This document shows, one piece after another, positions 43,001-48,926 of a DNA stretch of 48,926 nt. The stretch covers positions 1 through 48,926 of the forward strand of contig JAHHIE010000050.1 of NCBI GenBank assembly GCA_019358945.1, written 5' to 3'. Made by a program: the position numbers and the translations under genes. Position 1 is the stretch's first letter, and each line of letters starts with the position of its first letter. Source of the DNA: Stenomitos rutilans HA7619-LM2. GTDB lineage: Bacteria > Cyanobacteriota > Cyanobacteriia > Leptolyngbyales > Leptolyngbyaceae. The notes under the pieces were generated by a model that was not told where the DNA came from, did not search any database, and saw nothing but the letters and a program-made list of their open reading frames with translations.

Positions 43001-43247
43001 GGGAGACGGTTAAAACAGTGCTGTCATCAATCACCTCAATCGTGATCGCATCGTCTGACTCGCTGGACTCGTCGATCGCGGCTGGCTCGCTGACCTCGTA
43101 GGCACCGCCAATTTTAGACGCTAACCAGAGCGCATCTGCAATATCTTCGTCGTTTAGTAAAGGTTGCGCCTCACTAAAAGACTCAATCTCCTGATTGCTC
43201 AGCAGCAAATCTGATTCCTGCAAAATGGTGATCAGGCGGCTAATCAT
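39930..43247 (-). CDS. SAV_2336-like domain, trypsin-like protease and FGE fusion
   Basis: A 1105-residue multidomain protein. Residues about 150-420 match the SAV_2336-type module found with MoxR ATPases in conflict systems (ERWFDLELVIEASQFSFIWQ, RRLVLFISDCRSRLWRQGQI, GPAAIVQLLPERLW). Residues about 620-810 form a trypsin-like serine protease with His (VTCKHVV, near 645), Asp (DDDIAVLKI, near 692) and Ser (APGISGAAVL, near 778). The C-terminus from about 840 is an FGE/C-lectin domain ending in a variable region. It overlaps the MoxR gene by ATGA, so synthesis is coupled. The protease is the likely effector and the FGE tail the likely recognition or adaptor part; this is inferred. Confidence 0.82.
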   Translation of the reverse strand: MISRLITILQESDLLLSNQEIESFSEAQPLLNDEDIADALWLASKIGGAYEVSEPAAIDESSESDDAITIEVIDDSTVLTVSPPTVSVYMPPAAKPDTGSVETPEAGLPIQVQAAPALAHPREISRSLRPLMRKVPSLTRSELDESATVNRIAERDIWLPILKPSPERWFDLELVIEASQFSFIWQETLDEFQQLLRGQGAFRNVRTWFVKEAATGQPQLVAKQPQDSDTDQDLPLRSHKELVDVSGRRLVLFISDCRSRLWRQGQIHNWLTLWSQHGPAAIVQLLPERLWSESELDVGFAVQVGSLLPGAPNPKLQVRELPARTEIAPADTLLVPIVTLTAKALKQWALVVAAAGRQRSPARLFDLSWVKDPERDQSVAVIQPQSAKERVELFMATASPVAQRLARMMAAVPVELPVVHLIQQELLPEVQSVHIAEVYTSSLLKDVKPNLAKPDAPARYDFVKEVRGLLNEITPLDETLGVLEALSRRIARTLGFEIKSFTALLSPKSDWSQETKDAILPFAQIATEVLHRLGGDYAELAQLVEHDAQRYPNWIQPLESDTPFPDLEVLEFITAQLDYDPYIQSQPQTQEVEVVGIVLDQEAENVLPQKELQDLRSFTVQIRHIETQTILGTGFVVSEAGRIVTCKHVVMNAGVNPQVEDELAEVIVYFPQASNPQARIQRAIAFQYLNDFDDDIAVLKINAEVLPEGVGVATLDTAQDPTGYLEARRFRSFGYRRGESNFSGMWVEGRILGFVESPHNQQLQNDLLQLESDQIAPGISGAAVLELERNRVIGVITATSGTVRGRVFATDLAILSKSPFNLQIPKVQVRLRLLRKRQTVGFFVESLNQDLGLEMMQIPVGTFLMGSPEDELERSNSEGPQHEVNIATFFMGKYPVTQAQWRAVAALPQVNRELEPDPSSFKGDQRPVEQVSWHDAVEFCDRLSVYTGRAYRLSTEAEWEYACRAGTATPFHFGETITTDLANYRGTDDEELSWSGSYGRGPKGEFRKETTPVDHFGIANAFGLCDMHGNVWEWCQDQWHESYEGATTDGSAWLSEDENASRVIRGGSWHGQPSNCRSAYRVDAPPALRDDLVGFRVVCAAPRTL

Positions 43248-44341
43248 TGGGTCTGAGGCTTAGATGAACGGTCTTTGGATTTAACCTCCAGGGGCCGATC
43301 CAACGGCGCTAACAGATGATCCAGTAGGCTCTCTTTTTCGTCACCCACCCAGTCGCGCTGGCGGATAATCATAAATAGGGCATTCAGCAGTTGATCGGTC
43401 GAAAGCTGCTCCCGACTTTTATCACGACTCTTCAGAAAACGGTCAATTAAATCGCTCACTTGGCTTTCTGAGAGATTGCAATGTTCGAGATGGGCTTGGA
43501 TAATGCGTTCTAACTGGACGCGATCAGGATCGCGCATATTCAGGCGCAAACACCGACGCAGAAAAGCAGGTGGGAAATCTCGTTCCCCATTGCTAGTCAG
43601 AATCACAAGGGGAAACTCTTGACAGGTAATCCGGCCTCCCTTAATTGTGACCTTCTTCTCAGCGTAGGTGTGCTCAGCTTCATCGGTATACGCTGTACGC
43701 ACCCTGACTGTGATAGGGGCTACTTTCTGATCGGGGTCGTCACTCTCTTTTTCCAACCGTGCCAGCTCCGGAATTTCAAACCGCCCTTCCTCAAAAATCG
43801 TCAGCAGATCGTTGGGCAGGTCGATGTCACTCTTATCAATCTCATCAATAATCAACGCACGGGGGCGCGAGGACTCCAATAGGGCCGTCCCCAAGGGGCC
43901 CAGAGTAATGTAATTCGCGATTTTTTGCGGGTCTTCGGTATAGTCCCCTCTCACTTCCGATTGCTTGACCTCTTGTAAACGACCAATGGCATCGTAGGTA
44001 TAAAGACCATCTTTCAGCGTCGTACGTGTCGTAATCGGCCAGTAGAGTACTTCCCCCAGCTTTAACTCATGAGCCACTGCATAGGCCAGGGAAGATTTTC
44101 CCGTCCCTGGTTTGCCCGTAATCAACAGCGGTCGCCGGAGATACAGTGCCGCGTTGACCATTTCAACCTCTTCGGGCTGAGACTGGAAAGTTTCCCCCCG
44201 ACGCTTCCGACGACTGACACCAGGATTGGGGTCTTTGCCAAAGGGCCGCCAGGGCGGAGCCTCGGGGAGAGCATCGATCGCGTCATGGGGTGCTCGGTTA
44301 TCCCCCTGAAACAGCTTCCAGTCTTCGGGTGGTTTACTCAT
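43244..44341 (-). CDS. MoxR-type AAA+ ATPase of the conflict-system operon
   Basis: A 365-residue AAA+ ATPase: Walker A LLITGKPGTGKSSLAYAVAH (GKPGTGKS 76-83), a MoxR-like TTRTTLKDGLYTYDAIGRLQ segment, Walker B PRALIIDEIDKSDIDLPNDL (about 164-183), sensor 1 LVILTSNGERDFPPAFLRRC with arginine-finger-like Arg residues, and a helical lid. MoxR ATPases act as chaperone-like remodellers; in these operons they are thought to control the linked effector proteins. It starts 12 bases after the VMAP-like gene and overlaps the SAV_2336 fusion gene by 4. Confidence 0.87.
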   Translation of the reverse strand: MSKPPEDWKLFQGDNRAPHDAIDALPEAPPWRPFGKDPNPGVSRRKRRGETFQSQPEEVEMVNAALYLRRPLLITGKPGTGKSSLAYAVAHELKLGEVLYWPITTRTTLKDGLYTYDAIGRLQEVKQSEVRGDYTEDPQKIANYITLGPLGTALLESSRPRALIIDEIDKSDIDLPNDLLTIFEEGRFEIPELARLEKESDDPDQKVAPITVRVRTAYTDEAEHTYAEKKVTIKGGRITCQEFPLVILTSNGERDFPPAFLRRCLRLNMRDPDRVQLERIIQAHLEHCNLSESQVSDLIDRFLKSRDKSREQLSTDQLLNALFMIIRQRDWVGDEKESLLDHLLAPLDRPLEVKSKDRSSKPQTQ

Positions 44342-44353
44342 GGAGTGCTTAAC

Positions 44354-45727
44354 TCAGGCGGACTTGGGGGGGACTAAATAGGGGTCATCCCATAAAAGAG
44401 ATAGATGATGACCTATGTGAGCCTCGGGTGAGACTTTACGAGCGCGTTGACGCTCCTCTTGAACCGTGTGAAGTAAATTTTTTAAGCAACACGCGTTCAG
44501 TATCCGAGTCAACTCAGTATCGTTAGTTGTGCTCTTGAGGTTTGTACGACCCCAGATAGCGATCGGTGTACCTGTTTGTAAAAGTACCCCAAAGAGGCTA
44601 TTTGTTCCAACACAGGTCGGAGCTTGTTTAACCTTCAAACCAACCACTGTCTCCTCGAGTAGATCGTAGTAAAGATCTTCCAAATTATTATCATCTCCTG
44701 CAATGAAAGCATCACAAGCGAAATTCTCTAAGAAAGACTTTTGCCGATCCCACTTTTGCTTCCATATCTTTTCTTGCCTATAGCTCCGACTCCAGCGCTC
44801 AGTACATCGCAAAACTACCTTGTACCGACGACCTAGCATTGGTTTCACAGGCCCGTCATCGTCTAGTTTCCAGAGATCAATAGCATGATTCATAAGTTCC
44901 ACTGGCAAACAGATATGTAGCTCAGGATCACTATCAAATAGATGGCTACTTTCTACCAAAAACTGAGAAATGAGCTTCGGCAGTTCATCTGGTAAAGCTT
45001 CCTGTGCATAGGTTTCATCACCAGTCATCCCAGCAACAATGATAGGGCTAATACCTTGCCGATGAGTCTGATAGTCTTGAGTGTCATGAATCAACCAAGC
45101 TTTAATTTGATAGTAAGTTTCAGCCTGAGATTGAGTTGAGGCCTCATCACCACGGCTGATTGCAATGAGTAAAGCAGATTGAGCTTGTTGCCCATGCTGG
45201 CTCTGTTGCTGTTCTACTTGTTCTAACAAGTCAGTCCACCCCTGACCTAACTGTTCCTCGCCCCAATGTTGGAGCTCTGCGATCAAGCCCACATCTTGAA
45301 GATTAATGATTAGATGAGCTATGAACTCTTCTAGTGGGGCGTAGTCAAATTGACCTTTGGGAATTTTGAATAACTGAGTGATAATTTCATCTAGCATTGC
45401 TGGATTATGCTGATTCTTCCAGCCCCGATGCCTCAACACGTTCAGATAAGCAGCCCGCATACCGTCTATCGGCAATGGACTACCACTAGGTTGTAAAATC
45501 TTAATCAGATGATCAATCGACCTACCTTGGAGTTTTGCTTGCAAGTCCTTGATCTCCTGCTCTTTCTGCTCAATTTGCTCGAACAGAAGATTCAACCGAT
45601 TCTCATACGTCCTTCTGATCGTCACATCAGGAGTCGCTGCAATTTCTGATTCAGTGTTCTTACGATCTTCGTTAAACTTAGCGAGTTGTGATTCCAAGAA
45701 TTCTAGTTGAGGGGAACTAATTATCAT
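44354..45727 (-). CDS. VMAP-like conflict-system protein with N-terminal coiled coil
   Basis: A 457-residue protein. Residues 1-65 form a coiled coil whose core (TPDVTIRRTYENRLNLLFEQ) is nearly identical to the C-terminus of the caspase encoded just upstream. The middle part is helical. The C-terminal 200 residues have the pattern of the vWA-MoxR-associated protein C-terminal domain (VMAP-C): LHICLPVELMNHAIDLWKLD, then YKVVLRCTERWSRSY and the ending APTCVGTNSLFGVLLQTGTP with IAIWGRT. VMAP proteins are the central scaffold in ternary MoxR conflict systems. Its start overlaps the caspase stop as ATGA after a GGAGGG ribosome site. Confidence 0.75.
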   Translation of the reverse strand: MIISSPQLEFLESQLAKFNEDRKNTESEIAATPDVTIRRTYENRLNLLFEQIEQKEQEIKDLQAKLQGRSIDHLIKILQPSGSPLPIDGMRAAYLNVLRHRGWKNQHNPAMLDEIITQLFKIPKGQFDYAPLEEFIAHLIINLQDVGLIAELQHWGEEQLGQGWTDLLEQVEQQQSQHGQQAQSALLIAISRGDEASTQSQAETYYQIKAWLIHDTQDYQTHRQGISPIIVAGMTGDETYAQEALPDELPKLISQFLVESSHLFDSDPELHICLPVELMNHAIDLWKLDDDGPVKPMLGRRYKVVLRCTERWSRSYRQEKIWKQKWDRQKSFLENFACDAFIAGDDNNLEDLYYDLLEETVVGLKVKQAPTCVGTNSLFGVLLQTGTPIAIWGRTNLKSTTNDTELTRILNACCLKNLLHTVQEERQRARKVSPEAHIGHHLSLLWDDPYLVPPKSA

Positions 45728-45852
45728 TTCCCTCCTTGAATCACTTGAATGTCGTGGTCAACCTGCTCAATCTGCTTGAACAGAAGATTCAAACGGTTTT
45801 CATACGTCCCTCTGATCGTCACGTCAGGAGTCGCTTCAATTTCTGATTGAAC
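45566..45852 (-). repeat. Duplicated 90-bp coding segment linking the caspase and VMAP genes
   Basis: Bases 45566-45655 (start of the VMAP-like gene) and 45763-45852 (end of the caspase gene) are about 90 percent identical, both in frame and coding for a coiled coil with TPDVTIRxTYENRLNLLFxQ and IEQ. The two copies are 197 bases apart across the gene boundary. Such matched effector-associated segments are known to mediate homotypic pairing between an effector and its partner. Confidence 0.75.
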
Positions 45853-46761
45853 GTCGTCAAGCTGTTGCTCAAGGTTTGTCCGTTTTCTTTGCAACCATTG
45901 CAGCTTGCGTATCTGGGATGAATTAACGGCAAGATTCTTTGGAGACATACGGGCACTCACGTCTATCTGATCATCTCCAAGCTTTAACCAGTAGACAGGC
46001 CGTATCTTTTGATTCTTCAAGAAATCTGCTTGAATTCGCTCGGCGATCGCTTTCATGTCAGGCAAAAGAGACTGTCCTTTCAACTCCTCCAGCACTGCTT
46101 GAGAAAATTGACCTGTGCCTGCATTCGCATCGTTGGTCGCGACTCCATAATCAGGCGACGCAAAGAAGACAAATTGCTCACTCGGCCCAAACTCGCCACT
46201 AGCGGCAAATTTAACCTCAGCCACTTCCCCTTGAATTGTCTGAGCCAAGCTCTGGTAAAACCCATTGGCACAGGCATCAATCAGAAAAATCTGCTGGGGA
46301 AACCCAGCCCCATGGGCAGCTGTACTGAGGGCTTCTACCAAGGAATTAACGTTCAAATTCCATTTTGTGTCGTCATCGGTATCCGCAAAGAACAACCGTC
46401 GGACGGTCGCGTCCGTTTTTGTGATGATGCCATGCCCCCCCCAGAAAACATAGAGCAGTTCCCCTCGACTACTTTCATTGGTTAACCGAGATCGAATGGT
46501 ACTGGTAATGCGGTCATGGGTTGCAGGTGCTGGGGTCAACCCCCTTGCCTCTGCTGCCGTTCGCACCCCCTGATTCTGCTCCAGGGGAGACAGAAACAAA
46601 TAAATATGCTCTGGCTCAACTCCTTGATCCAACAGCCAGCTAGAGAAATTAAGGGCATCGTTAGCGGGACCGTTTAAGTCATACGCAGAACCTGCTTGGT
46701 ACTTTTCAATGCCTACGACCAAAGCATAGACCTTAGCAGGTTGAATAGCGGTGGCGGTCAT
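45724..46761 (-). CDS. Caspase-like (peptidase C14) protease
   Basis: A 345-residue protein with an N-terminal caspase-like domain: VYALVVGIEKYQ start, catalytic His 110 in YVFWGGHGII, catalytic Cys 164 in IFLIDACANGF, and FVFFASPDYGVATNDANAG in the region of the substrate loop. The C-terminal 70 residues (from LAVNSSQIRKLQWLQRKRTN) are a coiled coil matching the start of the VMAP-like protein. It looks like a cell-suicide protease held in check by its partners. It overlaps the neighbouring genes on both sides by ATGA (4 bases each), so stoichiometric synthesis is expected. Confidence 0.87.
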   Translation of the reverse strand: MTATAIQPAKVYALVVGIEKYQAGSAYDLNGPANDALNFSSWLLDQGVEPEHIYLFLSPLEQNQGVRTAAEARGLTPAPATHDRITSTIRSRLTNESSRGELLYVFWGGHGIITKTDATVRRLFFADTDDDTKWNLNVNSLVEALSTAAHGAGFPQQIFLIDACANGFYQSLAQTIQGEVAEVKFAASGEFGPSEQFVFFASPDYGVATNDANAGTGQFSQAVLEELKGQSLLPDMKAIAERIQADFLKNQKIRPVYWLKLGDDQIDVSARMSPKNLAVNSSQIRKLQWLQRKRTNLEQQLDDVQSEIEATPDVTIRGTYENRLNLLFKQIEQVDHDIQVIQGGK

Positions 46762-47972
46762 GGCAATACTTTCTCGATCGCATTCCAGGTTTGCTCATTC
46801 GCCCAGTAAGCGCCATGCGCCTCTGGGAAGGGCTGTCTATTATCTACCTGAACATCAGTAAGTTTTCCGGGGAAGATCCCCTCGCAATTGCCAACATAGC
46901 TCAAGAAATCCCTCAAATCATAGAGGTTAAGCCATTGCGGAAAGTGCTCCGGTAACGGTTCGCCATAGGCTAACGTCTGCAAGGCATCAATCTCGTAGAA
47001 AAAGGGTGCTTGTGAGCCAACGGTGATGAGACACGCTACATTAGCTCGTAGATCGTGCTCAATCAACAGATCCACGCAAGCAATACCGCCCAAACTGTGA
47101 GCAAGGAGGATTACCGGTGGCTCGATTTGCTCGTGCTCGATCTGGCTACGGATAAACTCGCGAATCTTTTTACCTTTGGCTTGATAGACCATAATGTCAC
47201 CCGCAAAGGGATGGGCTCCATCCATCACAGCCCCCCGTTTACGTTTGATTTTGTTCGTACCAAAGCTGAAGGCCAAGCCCGTTAACTGGCTTTTAGTCCA
47301 GTTTAGAAGTATGCCTCTCGCCGTTTCGTCACGAGTCAACGTCTTTTGAATGGCATCAACGGCTTCATCTCTTAGTTGGTCATTCTCCAATAGCCAGGGG
47401 TAGAGTCCCTGTTCTTCGCAAAGAAGGCGAGACGCAGAGACAATTGCTCTGGCGATTGCAGCATAATCACCATCCAGTGGTCTAGAGGTTGTTTCAAGCA
47501 GCCTCCCGAATGGTTTAGAGTCCGCACCAGTGACCACTTCACAAGCCTGCTTGAAAACGCTGCCAATTCCTAGAGCATCCAGCCTTGACTGCAATGCAAT
47601 CGCCGTGAAGAGTGTTTCAACTCTGCCCTTAAGTTCTTGGGCTGGTGTCGGTTGACCAGGGACAGCCCTTTGAGCTTGCAGTGGCCTCAAACCCAATAGC
47701 CGTAACTCGTAGAATGGATCCTGATACAGGGAGGACCAGAGGCGAACGCTTTCCTCTTCAGGCGTTAGCTCATGTCCACCTTGTGCTTCCTTGTAAGTAG
47801 GGATAGAAGCACCGCCAGCATTAAGCTTTGCCCCCAAAAGGTCGCCCCAGAGGCAGGGCACTAACTTGGCATCTGGTCTAAGCTTTTGAAGCGCTTGCTC
47901 CATTTGCTGCAATGTTTCAGCATACGCTTCTTTCCTGCCACCAGTCCCATGTACGAAGATTACAGTCGTCAT
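46758..47972 (-). CDS. Alpha/beta hydrolase (lipase/esterase-like), first gene of the conflict operon
   Basis: A 404-residue alpha/beta-hydrolase. The N-terminus TTVIFVHGTGGRKEAYAETL has the HG oxyanion motif, and the nucleophile elbow GxSxG is PPVILLAHSLGGIACVDLL (Ser near residue 292). A C-terminal His is likely in FPEAHGAYWANEQTW. The length and the large insert between strand 1 and the elbow resemble lipases or PGAP1-like acyl hydrolases. In conflict operons such enzymes can attack membranes or lipid-linked substrates; this is inference. It overlaps the caspase gene by 4 bases. Confidence 0.8.
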   Translation of the reverse strand: MTTVIFVHGTGGRKEAYAETLQQMEQALQKLRPDAKLVPCLWGDLLGAKLNAGGASIPTYKEAQGGHELTPEEESVRLWSSLYQDPFYELRLLGLRPLQAQRAVPGQPTPAQELKGRVETLFTAIALQSRLDALGIGSVFKQACEVVTGADSKPFGRLLETTSRPLDGDYAAIARAIVSASRLLCEEQGLYPWLLENDQLRDEAVDAIQKTLTRDETARGILLNWTKSQLTGLAFSFGTNKIKRKRGAVMDGAHPFAGDIMVYQAKGKKIREFIRSQIEHEQIEPPVILLAHSLGGIACVDLLIEHDLRANVACLITVGSQAPFFYEIDALQTLAYGEPLPEHFPQWLNLYDLRDFLSYVGNCEGIFPGKLTDVQVDNRQPFPEAHGAYWANEQTWNAIEKVLP

Positions 47973-48515
47973 ACTCTCATGTCCTTACCTTGCTAGGTTT
48001 TAGTTGCCAGCCGCAATCACCATTGCTGGAAGTAGGATTTCAGGGTGTCTCTACTACTCAAGCAACCTACTTTTAGGAGTAATGCATCCGGGCGTGATTA
48101 ATCTAAAGAGGTTCAACTGAGCTTAATATTCCGTGTCTAGACTATTTTATTTGAGATCCTGAGAAAACCCAAGATGCTTCAGCGATGTCGAAAGGAGGCA
48201 GGATAGCAAAAAGGTTTGCAAAGACAACCAAAATAGACGGGGTGATCGCCTGGGTTAACTGCCCCCTGGAGCAGAAGTGCCACGCAGAATGGGGCTTTCA
48301 GCCTCTGAAAACGGACAAAAAGGCCTCTGTACTACCGCTTTCGGCGTCCAAAAAGGCCAATTCTAGTCCAACGCCACTAGTACACCCTGCAAAACCGCTG
48401 GTGTCGCGACCATTTATTGCACCGCTTTGACTCGGCGATCGCGCTCAGATCTCCATCATTGTGACCGGCGATCCAGCATGATAAAAGTGTAGATTCTTGG
48501 CAATACAGCAGCAGC
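47973..48515. other. Intergenic region upstream of the conflict operon and cyAbrB
   Basis: About 540 bases between two divergently oriented genes; promoters of both must lie here. An 81-codon frame at 48185-48430 has an atypical, Lys/Pro-rich sequence without recognisable family; I do not call it. No RNA gene or strong hairpin was recognised. Confidence 0.4.
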
Positions 48516-48804
48516 ATGGCGAAACAGAAGACGAGCGAACCGCTGACAGGCACAGCGCTATTACAGAAGGTCAAGACGCTAGCCACCCTGAGCAAGACCC
48601 AGAAAGCGAAAGCCTGCGGTTATTACACGGTTACCAAGAGTGGTGGGGAACGCGTCAACCTGTTGCAGTTCCTGCATGCGCTGGTGGAAGCGGAAGGTAT
48701 TGCGCTGGACCAACCAGCGGCTGAGGGAGGTCGGGCTGGACGCCGTGCGAGTTATCGGATCGCGGTGCAAGCGAATGGTCAGCTGTTGATCGGTGCCGCC
48801 TATA
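48516..48804 (+). pseudogene. cyAbrB-type regulator, 5' part (interrupted by the IS)
   Basis: From ATG 48516 the frame encodes the conserved N-terminus of cyAbrB (TGTALLQKVKTLATLSKTQK, AKACGYYTVTKSGGERVNLL, QFLHALVEAEGIALDQ) and the start of the AbrB domain (GGRAGRRASYRIAVQANGQL then LIGAAY). At 48804 it meets the IS end and continues into foreign sequence to the window edge. The missing 3' part is at 127-218. cyAbrB proteins are essential or pleiotropic regulators on cyanobacterial chromosomes; a plasmid copy would be an accessory regulator. Confidence 0.8.
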
Positions 48805-48926
48805 GAACCCATTTGAGATCTCAAGGGGAGGCAGCAAGCCGCTTCAGCATCAGCCTGACAAAGCAGAGGTTGATTTTGGTCGTGGCGTTGTCCAAAGTTC
48901 GTTCAAAGTTCTTGACCAGGATTTTA
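48805..48926 (-). mobile_element. IS5-type element, transposase-end side (contig edge)
   Basis: The second end of the element seen at 1-122. The outer boundary is GAACCCATTTGAGATCT at 48805-48821, directly after TATA 48801-48804. Terminal repeat and target duplication match the left edge of the window, which is strong evidence that the contig is circular or was broken in a repeated IS. Confidence 0.75.
48821..48926 (-). CDS. IS5-family transposase, C-terminal fragment (runs off the edge)
   Basis: The minus-strand frame entering from the window end reads KILVKNFERTLDNATTKINL then CFVRLMLKRLAASP and stops at TGA 48821-48823. This is the characteristic C-terminus of IS5-family transposases (IxNFERTLxNATxKINLCFIRLMLKRLA). 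Together with the 20-residue N-terminus at 1-60 it brackets the missing middle of the gene. Confidence 0.78.
   Translation of the reverse strand, partial: KILVKNFERTLDNATTKINLCFVRLMLKRLAASP

Noticed and set aside
37906-43247. Reverse transcriptase or template repeat for the DGR-like regions
   Set aside because: I looked for a reverse transcriptase motif and a third, adenine-rich copy of the 135-base region in the window and found neither, so only the targets are claimed.
48185-48430. 81-codon ORF upstream of cyAbrB
   Set aside because: Low-complexity composition with no recognisable motif; ribosome site and conservation cannot be judged.
1-48926. tRNA or rRNA genes
   Set aside because: No sequence with tRNA cloverleaf or rRNA signature was noticed on either strand; a covariance search would be needed to exclude small RNAs.

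Overview
The window looks like one whole cyanobacterial plasmid of about 49 kb, opened inside an insertion sequence. GCGATCGC-type palindromes are frequent throughout, as in many cyanobacteria, and a cyAbrB-type regulator is present; the host is probably a filamentous form. Plasmid character comes from a ParA/ParB pair (34346-35890), a large primase/helicase-like replication protein (18938-22249), and a block of small membrane proteins around a VirD4-like ATPase (13646-17845). The two contig ends carry opposite ends of one IS5-type element, and the two halves of a cyAbrB gene lie outside it, in the order expected if position 48926 runs on to position 1 through the element.

Layout. 1-218: IS end and cyAbrB 3' half. 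375-6361: two P-loop ATPases, one of them a membrane-spanning HEAT lipoprotein, and a membrane protein. 6867-9314: HTH-NACHT protein. 10178-11959: tyrosine recombinase. 11995-17845: plasmid transfer/maintenance-like operon on the minus strand. 17990-22249: ribbon-helix-helix protein, structured leader and replication protein. 22575-24660: small secreted protein, truncated ORF and a dead IS3-family element. 24819-32669: three genes sharing an Asn/Gly/Thr-rich motif, namely a NB-ARC protein with 19 repeats, a small helical protein and a second STAND-type NTPase. 32677-33854: YhcG-type nuclease and an hsdM stub. 34058-36551: orphan ParD-like antitoxin, parB, parA, VOC protein. 36977-37830: serine recombinase broken by a 258-bp MITE-like insert. 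37906-47972: a conflict-system cluster on the minus strand (alpha/beta hydrolase, caspase, VMAP-like protein, MoxR AAA ATPase, SAV_2336-trypsin-FGE fusion, a decayed FGE copy, TIR-FGE fusion). 48516-48926: cyAbrB 5' half and the other IS end.

How the genes work together. Much of the plasmid is immunity or cell-suicide machinery. Two systems stand out. (1) At 24.8-32.7 kb two NLR-like NTPases carry at their N-termini the motif that ends a small helical protein encoded between them. This is the architecture of bacterial amyloid-signalling (BASS) NLR/effector pairs, here with two sensors and one effector, and a near-identical 27-bp element precedes both the first sensor and the effector. (2) At 37.9-48 kb a tightly coupled operon links protease/hydrolase effectors to a MoxR ATPase. 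Its last gene and the neighbouring TIR gene end in FGE (C-type-lectin fold) domains whose final 135 bases differ only in the pattern expected from adenine-directed mutagenesis by a diversity-generating retroelement. No reverse transcriptase is in the window, so that activity would have to act from elsewhere.

All assignments come from reading sequence and motifs; no database or structure search was run.
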